A stretch of DNA of 5,819 nucleotides from Kiritimatiellia bacterium (GTDB taxonomy: Bacteria; Verrucomicrobiota; Kiritimatiellia; SLAD01), in the NCBI GenBank assembly GCA_007125875.1, contig SLCI01000132.1, positions 1 through 5,819 on the forward strand, in the 5' to 3' direction. Positions 1 to 5,819 of the stretch are shown here, one piece after another. Every line of letters starts with the position of its first letter. Position 1 is the stretch's first letter. Under the pieces are notes generated by a model, which worked only from the letters and a program-made list of their open reading frames with translations, did no database searches and was not told where the DNA came from. The position numbers and the translations under genes were made by a program.

Positions 1-1331
1 GGGATCGGCGCACCCCAGTAGCGTTGCCGACTGATCAGCCAGTCGCGCAGGCGATACTGAACTTGCGGTCCGCCAAATCCCTGCGATTCCGCGTGGGCTG
101 CCATTTCGGGAATGGCCTCGCGATTGGGTTTGCCGGTGAAGGGTCCCGAATCGACCACGATACCATCCTCGGTGTAGGCGTCGTCCATTTCGTCCAGCAC
201 CAGGGTCTGTTCCGAATTCTGGATCGAAAGGCGGATGGGTAAATCGTATTTCTTGGCGAATGCCCAGTCACGCGTATCATGCGCCGGTACGGCCATAACA
301 GCGCCCGCACCGTATTCGACCAACACATAATCCCCAATCCACAACGGGATCTTTTCCTGATTGTAGGGGTTCATGACGTAGCGACCAGTGAACACGCCGT
401 TCTTTTCGCCCTCGGCCGTTCGCTCGATCGAGCTGAGCCGTCCCGCCTCCTGTACGAATTTGAGCACGGCCTCCTCTTCCGGTAATCCGCGGACCATGTC
501 GGCCAAGCCCGGATACTCGGGGGCCAACACCATGTAAGTGCAACCATAGATGGTGTCGACGCGCGTGGTGAAGCAGGGCACCTCGGGTTGTGAATCCGTC
601 TGGCCATCTGTGCGGGGCACCAAGGGGAAATTGATGCGGGCACCCTCGCTGCGGCCAATCCAGTTTTCTTGCATGGATTTGACGCGCTCAGGCCAGCCGT
701 CGAGTTGATCCAAATCATCGAGCAGGCGTTGCGCGTAATCCGTGATCTTGAAGAACCACTGCGAGAGCATCTTCTTCTCAACCTTTGCCCCGGAACGTTC
801 GGCGGTGCCGTCGGGCAGCACTTGTTCATTCGCGAGCACGGTTTGATCAACCGGATCCCAGTTGACGGCCGCCTCCTTTTTGTAGGCCAGCCCTTTCTCG
901 TACAACTTCAGAAACAGCCACTGCGTCCAGCGATAGTAGTCGGGCTCGCACGAGGTGACCTCCCGCTCCCAGTCATAGCAGCAGCCCCAGGCGCGCAGTT
1001 GCTGCTTCATCACGGCAATATTATTCAGGGTGCTCTTGCGCGGCGGTGTGCCCGTTTTGATCGCGGCATTTTCAGCGGGTAAACCGAATGCGTCCCAGCC
1101 CATCGGGGTAAGCACGCGCCAACCCTGCATCTTTTTGTAGCGGGCGACCGCGTCGCCAATGATGTAGTTCCGACCGTGACCCACATGCAGTGTGCCAGAA
1201 GGGTAGGGGAACATCATCAGGCAGTAATATTTGCGCTCAGCCGAGGAAACATCCGTTTGGAATAGCCCTTCGGACTCCCAGTAGGTTTGCCACTTTGCTT
1301 CAATTTCCGTAAAGGGATATTGCTCTTTCAT
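1..1331 (-). CDS. leuS: Leucyl-tRNA synthetase, N-terminal 443 residues (3' part outside window)
   Basis: This cytoplasmic class I aminoacyl-tRNA synthetase joins leucine to tRNA-Leu using ATP and clears mischarged tRNA in its CP1 editing domain. The 443 visible residues are about half of the usual 800-900. Seen in order: the signature MMFPYPSGTLHVGHGRN (HIGH-type HVGH at residues 49-52), GWDAFGLPAEN (78-88), the NEQV segment (168-171), the editing-domain threonine motif TTRVDT (255-260), YGAGAVMAVPAHDTRDW (340-356, with the editing Asp at 352), and LRDWLISRQRYWGAPI at the break (428-443). The KMSKS loop, anticodon-binding and C-terminal domains are not visible. The ATG at 1331 is firm: an in-frame TGA lies 18 bases upstream with no ATG, GTG or TTG between. 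The ribosome binding site is weak (GGATGGG only). The Zn-1 knuckle cysteines known from E. coli LeuRS are absent. The editing motif has Val where Pro is common. It lies downstream of nrdJ on the same strand, probably transcribed separately. Confidence 0.97.
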   Translation of the reverse strand, partial: MKEQYPFTEIEAKWQTYWESEGLFQTDVSSAERKYYCLMMFPYPSGTLHVGHGRNYIIGDAVARYKKMQGWRVLTPMGWDAFGLPAENAAIKTGTPPRKSTLNNIAVMKQQLRAWGCCYDWEREVTSCEPDYYRWTQWLFLKLYEKGLAYKKEAAVNWDPVDQTVLANEQVLPDGTAERSGAKVEKKMLSQWFFKITDYAQRLLDDLDQLDGWPERVKSMQENWIGRSEGARINFPLVPRTDGQTDSQPEVPCFTTRVDTIYGCTYMVLAPEYPGLADMVRGLPEEEAVLKFVQEAGRLSSIERTAEGEKNGVFTGRYVMNPYNQEKIPLWIGDYVLVEYGAGAVMAVPAHDTRDWAFAKKYDLPIRLSIQNSEQTLVLDEMDDAYTEDGIVVDSGPFTGKPNREAIPEMAAHAESQGFGGPQVQYRLRDWLISRQRYWGAPI

Positions 1332-1433
1332 CTTGACCCATCCATTTCAGTTAAAAGGAATGGGCACGATAGCAAATTCGCCCGAAATGGGAACCACCGA
1401 ATCCGGATGGGCTGTCGCTCGGGATAACGAAAT
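1332..1433 (-). other. leuS leader region, no clear promoter
   Basis: This stretch lies between the nrdJ hairpin and the leuS start. No convincing -35/-10 pair is seen on the minus strand; a TATCGT around 1370 is the best -10 lookalike and has no good -35. There is no strong Shine-Dalgarno sequence before the leuS ATG. Small imperfect inverted repeats occur (ccatttc at 1342-1348 with gaaatgg at 1384-1390; cccat at 1337-1341 with atggg at 1360-1364), but they are too short to be given a role. There is no T-box-like tRNA-sensing leader: the space is too short and no T-box sequence is seen. Confidence 0.4.
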
Positions 1434-1480
1434 GCGAAACGTCCCGCACCTACTTGCCGTGAGTCGGTGCGGGACTTCGC
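1434..1480 (-). terminator. Hairpin after nrdJ, likely intrinsic terminator
   Basis: A perfect 10-bp GC-rich inverted repeat pairs 1441-1450 (gtcccgcacc) with 1466-1475 (ggtgcgggac) across a 15-base loop. The stem extends by five more pairs, gcgaa at 1434-1438 with ttcgc at 1476-1480, after a two-base bulge. It begins 20 bases after the nrdJ stop codon. Read on the minus strand it is followed by AUUUCGUUAU, a broken rather than solid U-tract. I infer transcription termination of nrdJ, possibly incomplete; transcript-end stabilisation is the alternative. The stem is well supported and the function is inferred. Confidence 0.65.
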
Positions 1481-1500
1481 TGATAGAGTCTGCGGGAGCT

Positions 1501-4395
1501 TTAGGAGCAGCCCATTGAGTTGCCGCAATTGAAGCAGCGATAGCAGGCGCCGTTCCGGACGGTTATCGAGCCACAGGTATCACAAATCGGCGCGTCTTCC
1601 ATGAAGTGGGTAAACTGGTCGTCCAACTTCTTTAGTGCTTCGCGCTGTGTAGCGGTTTGCGCTTTCGATGCCACCTCGGCCACGCTGGGCAAGGTGTCTT
1701 CGTCATCGTCGGTAACCGCAGCATTGCCTGCATTGAACCCCTTCACGAACGTCAATCCCAGCCAGCGGAATATATAGTCCATCAGTGACTTGGCAATGGG
1801 GATGTCCGGGTTCTTGGTGAAGCCGCTTGGCTCAAATCGCGTATGCATGAACTTGGTGGCGAGCGTTTGAATATCGACGCCATACTGCAAACAGATCGAG
1901 ATCGCAGTGCCAAAGGCGTCCATTACGCCTCCGATCGTGCTACCTTCCTTGGCCATGGTAATGAACAGTTCGCCGGGGCTGCCATCTTCGTATAGGCCGA
2001 CGGTCAGATACCCTTCGTGCCCGCCGATCTCGAATTTATGCGTGATCGATTTACGCGTATTCGGGAGACGCCGACGCAGCGGGTGTGCTTTGGTCCCATT
2101 CGTGCTGGTCTTGGCCGGTTCGGCTTTCTTCTCGCCTTTGCCGGTGCTGACTGGTTGGCTGCGCTTGCAGCCGTCGCGATAGATCGCTAAGGCCTTGAGT
2201 CCGCGGCGCCAACCTTCGACATAGGTATCCATGATTTCTTCAATTGTAGCATGCTCGGGCATGTTTACGGTTTTGCTGATGGCACCCGAGAGGAAAGGTT
2301 GAACCGCCGCCATCATTTTGACGTGGGCCAAGTATGGAATGAATCGCTTGCCGTTGCGGGGCTTGAAGGCACAATCGAAGACCGCGAGATGCTCGGGCCG
2401 CAGACTTGGCGCACCTTCGATCGTGTCGTTCTCGTCGATGTACTCGATGATCTTGTCGATCTGCTCTTCTGTGTATTCGAGTCGCGTGAGTGCCTGTCGC
2501 ACCGTCTTGTTGACGATCTTGAGCATGCCGCCGCCGGCGAGCAGCTTGTATTTCACTAAAGCGATGTCGGGCTCCACGCCGGTGGTGTCGCAGTCCATCA
2601 TGAAGCCAATGGTGCCGGTCGGAGCCAGCACGGTGACTTGCGCGTTGCGGTATCCGAATCGCCGTCCCAACTCGACGGCTTCATCACCGCAAGCATGCGC
2701 CGCCTCAACCAGATAGCCGGGCGCGCTCTTTTCAATCTGCTGAATCGCGTCGCGATGCATTTTCAGCACTTCGGCCATGGGTTCGCGATTCTCGTCATAG
2801 CCTTCGAACGGGCCGTGGTGCGCAGCGAGACGCGCGGATTGACTGTAGGCCTGCAAGTGCATGATCGCGGTAATAGCCGCCGCAATGCCGCGTCCTTCAT
2901 CGCTGTCATAGGGTAGGCCATATGACATCAGCAGCGACCCCAAATTCGCGTAGCCTAGGCCCAGCGTACGGTACACGTGACTGCGCTCGGCGATCGATTC
3001 GGTGGGATAGCTGGCGTGGTCGACTTCGATTTCCTGCGCTGTGATATAGATGTCCACGGCGGATTTGAAGCGCTCCACATCAAAGCGTCCATCCTTGTCG
3101 ATGAACTTCATCAGGTTGAGGGACGCCAAGTTGCACGCCGTATTGTCGAGGAACATGTACTCGCTACAGGGATTAGAGGAGTTAATCGGGGCACTGTTGC
3201 TGCAGGTATGCCAGCGTTGGATGGTGTCCTCATATTGCACGCCTGGATCTCCGCAGATCCAGGTGCCTTCCGCCATCCATTTAAGTAGATCGCGCGCCTT
3301 ATAGGTTGGTCCTTCTTTGTCAGGATCCGTGACGTGACGGGTGGTCCAATTCTGGTCGTCGATCGCGGCCTGCATGAACGCATCGGTCACACGAACACTC
3401 AAATTTTCGTTTTGGAAACAAATGGAACCATACGCTTCGCCGTTAAAGTCGCCGTCATAGCCGGCCTCGATCAGTGCCCAAGCTTTTTTCTCTTCGTTGG
3501 CTTTGGCTTGGACGAATTCCTTGATGTCCGGATGCCAATCCTTCAGCGTGTTCATTTTGGCGGCGCGGCGCGTTTTGCCGCCTGACTTCACCACGCTGGC
3601 AATAGAGTCATACACTTTTAGGAACGATAGGGGGCCACTGGGACGGCCACCGCCACTGAGCTTTTCCTTGGAGCTGCGGATGGTGGAGAGGTCGGTGCCT
3701 GTACCGCTACCGAACTTGAAGAGCATCGCTTCGCTTTGGGCCAGCTCCATAATTCCTTCCATCGTGTCATCGACCGATTGAATGAAGCACGCGGAGCACT
3801 GCGGATATTCGTATTGGGTGGAGGCCCGTTCGACTCGTTGAGTTTTCGGGTTGTAAAAGTAGGTGCCCACGCCACTGTCTTTGCCGACACCATAGATATG
3901 GTGCAGGCCGCAGTTGAACCAGACTGGGGAATTAAACGCACCGTACTGGTGCAGGCAGAGCGTGGCGAGTTCGTCGTAGAAAATCTCGGCGTCCTCGGCC
4001 GAGGCGAAGTAGTTATCTTCAATGCCCCAGTCCGTGATGGTGCGCGCCACGCGATGAATCAGTTGTCGGACAGAATACTCGCGCTCGTCCGTCTTGATTT
4101 CGCCATAGAAGTACTTTGAGGCGACGACGTTAGTCGCTAACACCGACCAGGATTTGGGCACCTCGACATTTTCCTGTTCGAAAATGATCTGTCCTTTGTC
4201 GTCGCTGATGCCGGCTGTGCGAAGTTCCCATTCAACTGTATCGAATGGGTCAACTCCTGCCTGGCTGAAGATGCGCGGAACAGAAATCCCCTTGCGTTGC
4301 GCCTTGCGCTTGCCGCCCGTACCACTCTTCACTCCTTTGCGGGCAGGCTTGTTTTCGACCTCATTCAGCTCAACAGCGGCACGTGTTTCCAGCAT
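1501..4395 (-). CDS. nrdJ: Adenosylcobalamin-dependent (class II) ribonucleoside-diphosphate reductase, long TSCPD form
   Basis: This cytoplasmic enzyme reduces ribonucleotides to deoxyribonucleotides with a thiyl radical made from adenosylcobalamin, so it works with or without oxygen. The 964-residue protein is complete. Residues 1-37 are a basic, probably disordered extension, and no N-terminal ATP-cone motif is visible. The catalytic barrel follows: SACFI (201-205, with a redox cysteine), LFKFGSGTGTDLS (225-237), GDPGVQYEDT (382-391), the active-site NPCSE loop (N408, thiyl C410, E412), APTGTIGFMMDCDTTGVEPD (591-610), and the barrel end near 740. A Lys/Pro/Thr-rich linker (about 745-785) leads to a TSCPD domain (about 785-885, including GYLTVGLYEDGSPGELFI and FEPSGFTKNPDI). 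The tail has paired cysteines C938/C941, C951/C954/C957 and C963, as in long NrdJ proteins, where such cysteines bind metal or pass electrons to the active site. The ATG at 4395 is chosen over an in-frame TTG at 4428 because GGAGG sits five bases ahead of it. NrdR-like boxes lie upstream and a hairpin downstream. Confidence 0.97.
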   Translation of the reverse strand: MLETRAAVELNEVENKPARKGVKSGTGGKRKAQRKGISVPRIFSQAGVDPFDTVEWELRTAGISDDKGQIIFEQENVEVPKSWSVLATNVVASKYFYGEIKTDEREYSVRQLIHRVARTITDWGIEDNYFASAEDAEIFYDELATLCLHQYGAFNSPVWFNCGLHHIYGVGKDSGVGTYFYNPKTQRVERASTQYEYPQCSACFIQSVDDTMEGIMELAQSEAMLFKFGSGTGTDLSTIRSSKEKLSGGGRPSGPLSFLKVYDSIASVVKSGGKTRRAAKMNTLKDWHPDIKEFVQAKANEEKKAWALIEAGYDGDFNGEAYGSICFQNENLSVRVTDAFMQAAIDDQNWTTRHVTDPDKEGPTYKARDLLKWMAEGTWICGDPGVQYEDTIQRWHTCSNSAPINSSNPCSEYMFLDNTACNLASLNLMKFIDKDGRFDVERFKSAVDIYITAQEIEVDHASYPTESIAERSHVYRTLGLGYANLGSLLMSYGLPYDSDEGRGIAAAITAIMHLQAYSQSARLAAHHGPFEGYDENREPMAEVLKMHRDAIQQIEKSAPGYLVEAAHACGDEAVELGRRFGYRNAQVTVLAPTGTIGFMMDCDTTGVEPDIALVKYKLLAGGGMLKIVNKTVRQALTRLEYTEEQIDKIIEYIDENDTIEGAPSLRPEHLAVFDCAFKPRNGKRFIPYLAHVKMMAAVQPFLSGAISKTVNMPEHATIEEIMDTYVEGWRRGLKALAIYRDGCKRSQPVSTGKGEKKAEPAKTSTNGTKAHPLRRRLPNTRKSITHKFEIGGHEGYLTVGLYEDGSPGELFITMAKEGSTIGGVMDAFGTAISICLQYGVDIQTLATKFMHTRFEPSGFTKNPDIPIAKSLMDYIFRWLGLTFVKGFNAGNAAVTDDDEDTLPSVAEVASKAQTATQREALKKLDDQFTHFMEDAPICDTCGSITVRNGACYRCFNCGNSMGCS

Positions 4396-4400
4396 GGGGA

Positions 4401-4410
4401 CCCTCCTTTT
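4401..4410 (-). promoter_or_regulatory. Ribosome binding site of nrdJ
   Basis: The minus strand reads AAAAGGAGGG here, close to a full anti-16S match, ending five bases before the ATG at 4395. It fixes the nrdJ start. The longer open frame beginning with TTG at 4428 would place this motif inside the coding sequence. Confidence 0.9.
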
Positions 4411-4456
4411 TGGGTAAGTAAGTGACAATCAAAGTGTTAAGAATCGATACCAATCA

Positions 4457-4472
4457 CCACAACATGTAGTTA
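4457..4472. promoter_or_regulatory. NrdR box 1 (proximal to nrdJ)
   Basis: The 16-mer ccacaacatgtagtta matches the published NrdR consensus acaCwAtATaTwGtgt at about 12 of 16 positions, including the central CwA-AT-TwG core. NrdR is the zinc-ribbon/ATP-cone repressor of ribonucleotide reductase genes and binds paired boxes. This copy lies roughly 15-30 bases downstream of the start point predicted from the -10 hexamer, in the nrdJ leader. Its partner is 41 bp away. The match is seen; NrdR binding is inferred, and nrdR itself is not in the window. Confidence 0.7.
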
Positions 4473-4493
4473 ATTCGAGCAGTTTCTTAGGCT

Positions 4494-4499
4494 ATTATA
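4494..4499 (-). promoter_or_regulatory. -10 element of the nrdJ promoter
   Basis: The minus strand carries a perfect TATAAT here, about 100 bases upstream of the nrdJ ATG, predicting a leader of roughly 90 nt. No good -35 hexamer lies at 16-18 bp spacing: the closest TTGA-type sequence (TTGAAC, 4513-4518) is only 13 bp away. The promoter may be weak or activator-dependent, or use a non-standard -35. Overlap with NrdR box 2 strengthens the call. Confidence 0.6.
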
Positions 4500-4513
4500 A
4501 CAATATGTAGTGG
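4498..4513. promoter_or_regulatory. NrdR box 2 (overlaps nrdJ -10)
   Basis: The 16-mer taacaatatgtagtgg also matches about 12 of 16 positions of the NrdR consensus, with the core CAATATGTAGT differing from box 1 by a single base. It overlaps the upstream edge of the nrdJ -10 hexamer, so bound repressor would block RNA polymerase. Centre-to-centre distance to box 1 is 41 bp, about four helical turns, which puts both boxes on the same DNA face. The more usual spacing in NrdR promoters is about three turns. Confidence 0.72.
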
Positions 4514-4632
4514 TTCAATCTTTTTGTGTAAAATCCTGCCATTTCTTTGGCGGACGGCTTGCGCAGTGAGTTGGTTTTCTCTACCCTGTGAGGAAGGTTA
4601 AGGCTGGGTATCTGTGTAGAAATGCTGCCGTT
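4514..4632 (+). other. Leader of the divergent sensor gene, promoter uncertain
   Basis: On the plus strand a TAAAAT (4529-4534) is a possible -10 for the sensor gene, but no convincing -35 accompanies it. An AGGAAGG at 4591-4597 resembles a ribosome binding site but has no start codon at a good distance. A mini-frame ATG at 4622 encodes only four residues and its TGA stop overlaps the GTG start at 4633. Nothing else recognisable is seen, and no riboswitch fold was identified by eye. Confidence 0.3.
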
Positions 4633-5819
4633 GTGAACCGTTTGATTCGACTATTTCGTTGGCCATTGAAGCTTGGTTTTTTTAAAAAAATCACGGCCCA
4701 CGTCATTATTGTGACCTTGGTTGCTGGTATTTCCATTGCCGTTGCGACGGCGTTCCAGTTTCGGCAGGAGCTCTATCGGATCGAATATGACACCGCCTAC
4801 ATGGTGTACTCGGCGCTGGTCAGCCACTTGAATAATCACTATGACCGGCACGGAGCCTACGTTCCCCGCACACTGGATCATGACATGCTGCGCCAATTCA
4901 TGCACTTGGGGGCGCACGCGGATCACGAGCTCGCTCATCGGCCGACGCATGTGGTGATTTATGATCAGACGGGCCGAATCCGATACGAATATGCCGAACA
5001 AACGCTCGACTCTCCAGCTGAAGCGCTCACACCGGTCACGTTGCCGGTTGTTCCCTCTTTGCAGCACGAGGGGTTGGCGCCGTTCATAGAGGTAACGGGG
5101 CCGATTGATGCTGGCGCGCCAGAGCGTGGCTATGTGGCGATTATGATCCCAACCTCCATTCGGGATCAGCTGATACGTTTGGTTACCCAGTCGGCGCTTA
5201 TTTTGTTGGTCGTGTTGACGGTAACGATTCTGCTTTCGCTCATCTTTACGCGCCAAGTGTTGGCGCCGATCCGCACTTTAACCCTGGCGGCACGTGCCGT
5301 GCATCGCGGTGATTTTACGCAGCAGGTAAAAGTCATGACGGACGATGAAATCGGTGAGCTGGCCACGACGTTTAACGATATGATTTTTGCGATGGATCGT
5401 CGTATGGATGTCATGCACCGCATGCAGGATTGGGCTGTTCGTATTGGCCGCCAAATGGATACGAAGCGGCTGTTTGAGGCACTCGGTGAGATGTTTGAGC
5501 GCATGTCGGCGGCCGACTCGTACCGGTTGTATCTGCAAGATGCGGATGCGGATCGTTTGGTGACGCGATTGGAGTACGGGGCGGATCGACTGCCCTCTGA
5601 GGAGAGGGATTCCTTGGCCCGCATGGCCTTGCGGGAACGATGGACGATGTACCTAAAAGAAGATGGTACCGCTGACAATGAGCCCACGGATGTCTCGGAG
5701 CTGGCGATCCCGCTGTTGTCGGGTAAACATCGTGTGGGTGTGATTCGGATTGGTCGCAAACATGATCGTTCGCTCTACGACGACGATACCTTAACCATTT
5801 TGCAAACACTTGCGCAGCA
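4633..5819 (+). CDS. Membrane sensor protein with HAMP and GAF domains (C-terminal output domain outside window)
   Basis: This is a signalling protein of the inner membrane; 395 residues are visible and the frame stays open to the edge. A basic N-terminus (MNRLIRLFRW) precedes TM1 (about 20-41). An extracytoplasmic domain of about 140 residues follows, then TM2 (about 184-206), a HAMP domain (about 207-258, with P212 and the DDEIGELATTFNDM signature at 237-250), a helical linker, and a GAF domain (about 270 to the edge, with ELAIPLLSGKHRVGVIRIG at 356-374). Residues 65-106 contain nine histidines. The output domain is unseen: HAMP-GAF proteins commonly end in a histidine kinase, a SpoIIE-type phosphatase or a GGDEF domain, so no specific activity is assigned. 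The GTG at 4633 is chosen because it gives a normal basic lead-in to TM1, but no good Shine-Dalgarno sequence precedes it. GTG 4588 and TTG 4642 are alternatives, and an in-frame TGA at 4567 limits extension. A T7A7 tract lies at codons 15-20. It is divergent from nrdJ, with no evident functional tie. Confidence 0.85.
   Translation, partial: MNRLIRLFRWPLKLGFFKKITAHVIIVTLVAGISIAVATAFQFRQELYRIEYDTAYMVYSALVSHLNNHYDRHGAYVPRTLDHDMLRQFMHLGAHADHELAHRPTHVVIYDQTGRIRYEYAEQTLDSPAEALTPVTLPVVPSLQHEGLAPFIEVTGPIDAGAPERGYVAIMIPTSIRDQLIRLVTQSALILLVVLTVTILLSLIFTRQVLAPIRTLTLAARAVHRGDFTQQVKVMTDDEIGELATTFNDMIFAMDRRMDVMHRMQDWAVRIGRQMDTKRLFEALGEMFERMSAADSYRLYLQDADADRLVTRLEYGADRLPSEERDSLARMALRERWTMYLKEDGTADNEPTDVSELAIPLLSGKHRVGVIRIGRKHDRSLYDDDTLTILQTLAQ

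Noticed and set aside
371..1082. Open frames on both strands inside leuS (371-850 minus, 669-1082 plus)
   Set aside because: The leuS frame is continuous and matches the family motif by motif; these are out-of-frame shadows.
2121..2160. Possible insertion or frameshift at the Lys/Pro/Thr-rich stretch of NrdJ (about residues 745-785)
   Set aside because: The frame is unbroken and a flexible linker before the TSCPD domain is expected in long NrdJ proteins.
1907..4119. Several plus-strand open frames of 80-135 codons opposite nrdJ
   Set aside because: All lie within the intact nrdJ catalytic and TSCPD coding sequence and show no domain of their own.
4396..4428. Eleven-residue N-terminal extension of NrdJ from a TTG at 4428
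   Set aside because: The extension would contain the strong GGAGG ribosome binding site of the ATG at 4395, so the shorter start is preferred.
4396..4490. Cobalamin riboswitch in the nrdJ leader, considered because the enzyme uses B12
   Set aside because: The predicted leader is only about 90 nt, far shorter than the roughly 200-nt cobalamin riboswitch, and no B12-box (GCCACTG-like) sequence is seen.
4622..4636. Four-residue mini-frame (ATG to TGA) overlapping the GTG start of the sensor, as in translational coupling
   Set aside because: It is very short, has no ribosome binding site and is expected by chance.
4651..5256. 201-codon open frame on the minus strand opposite the sensor gene
   Set aside because: The plus frame encodes a clear TM-HAMP-GAF protein across the same bases, while the minus translation is Arg/Asn/Gln-rich with no recognisable domain. 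It is an antisense shadow.
5166..5809. Overlapping minus-strand open frames of 132-197 codons opposite the HAMP and GAF regions
   Set aside because: They mutually overlap in different frames, have Ser/Arg/Pro-rich low-complexity translations and lie over well-supported GAF coding sequence.

Overview
The window holds three protein genes and two informative intergenic regions. Reading left to right they are: the 5' part of a leucyl-tRNA synthetase gene (leuS, minus strand, cut by the left edge); a complete adenosylcobalamin-dependent class II ribonucleotide reductase gene (nrdJ, minus strand); and the 5' part of a divergent plus-strand gene for a membrane-bound HAMP-GAF signalling protein (cut by the right edge). 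There are no RNA genes, mobile elements, CRISPR arrays or long repeats.

The sequence is bacterial. LeuRS has the bacterial-type layout, nrdJ is preceded by a strong Shine-Dalgarno sequence, and the divergent region carries a consensus -10 hexamer and two NrdR-type boxes. The composition is moderately GC-rich. A two-membrane-segment sensor with a large extracytoplasmic domain, together with a long NrdJ carrying a TSCPD domain and Cys-rich tail, would fit many environmental bacteria. The sequence alone does not fix the phylum; a little-cultured Gram-negative lineage is a guess.

Layout: leuS starts at 1331 (minus). The 169-bp gap to nrdJ contains a strong hairpin just after the nrdJ stop, so the two co-directional genes are probably separate transcription units. 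nrdJ runs 4395 to 1501 (minus, 964 aa). The 237-bp divergent region 4396-4632 holds the nrdJ ribosome binding site, a perfect TATAAT -10 for nrdJ, and two near-identical 16-bp boxes 41 bp apart that match the NrdR operator consensus. One box overlaps the -10 and the other lies in the early transcribed region. This is the arrangement expected for repression of ribonucleotide reductase by NrdR, which senses nucleotides. The divergent gene at 4633 encodes a sensor with two membrane segments, a strikingly histidine-rich extracytoplasmic segment, a HAMP domain and a GAF domain; its output domain lies beyond the window.

The genes do not form one pathway: leuS and nrdJ are housekeeping genes for translation and dNTP supply. 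The points most worth following are the NrdR box pair, the His-rich sensor face, and the loss of the Zn-1 cysteines in LeuRS. I found no clear evidence for a wholly new system.
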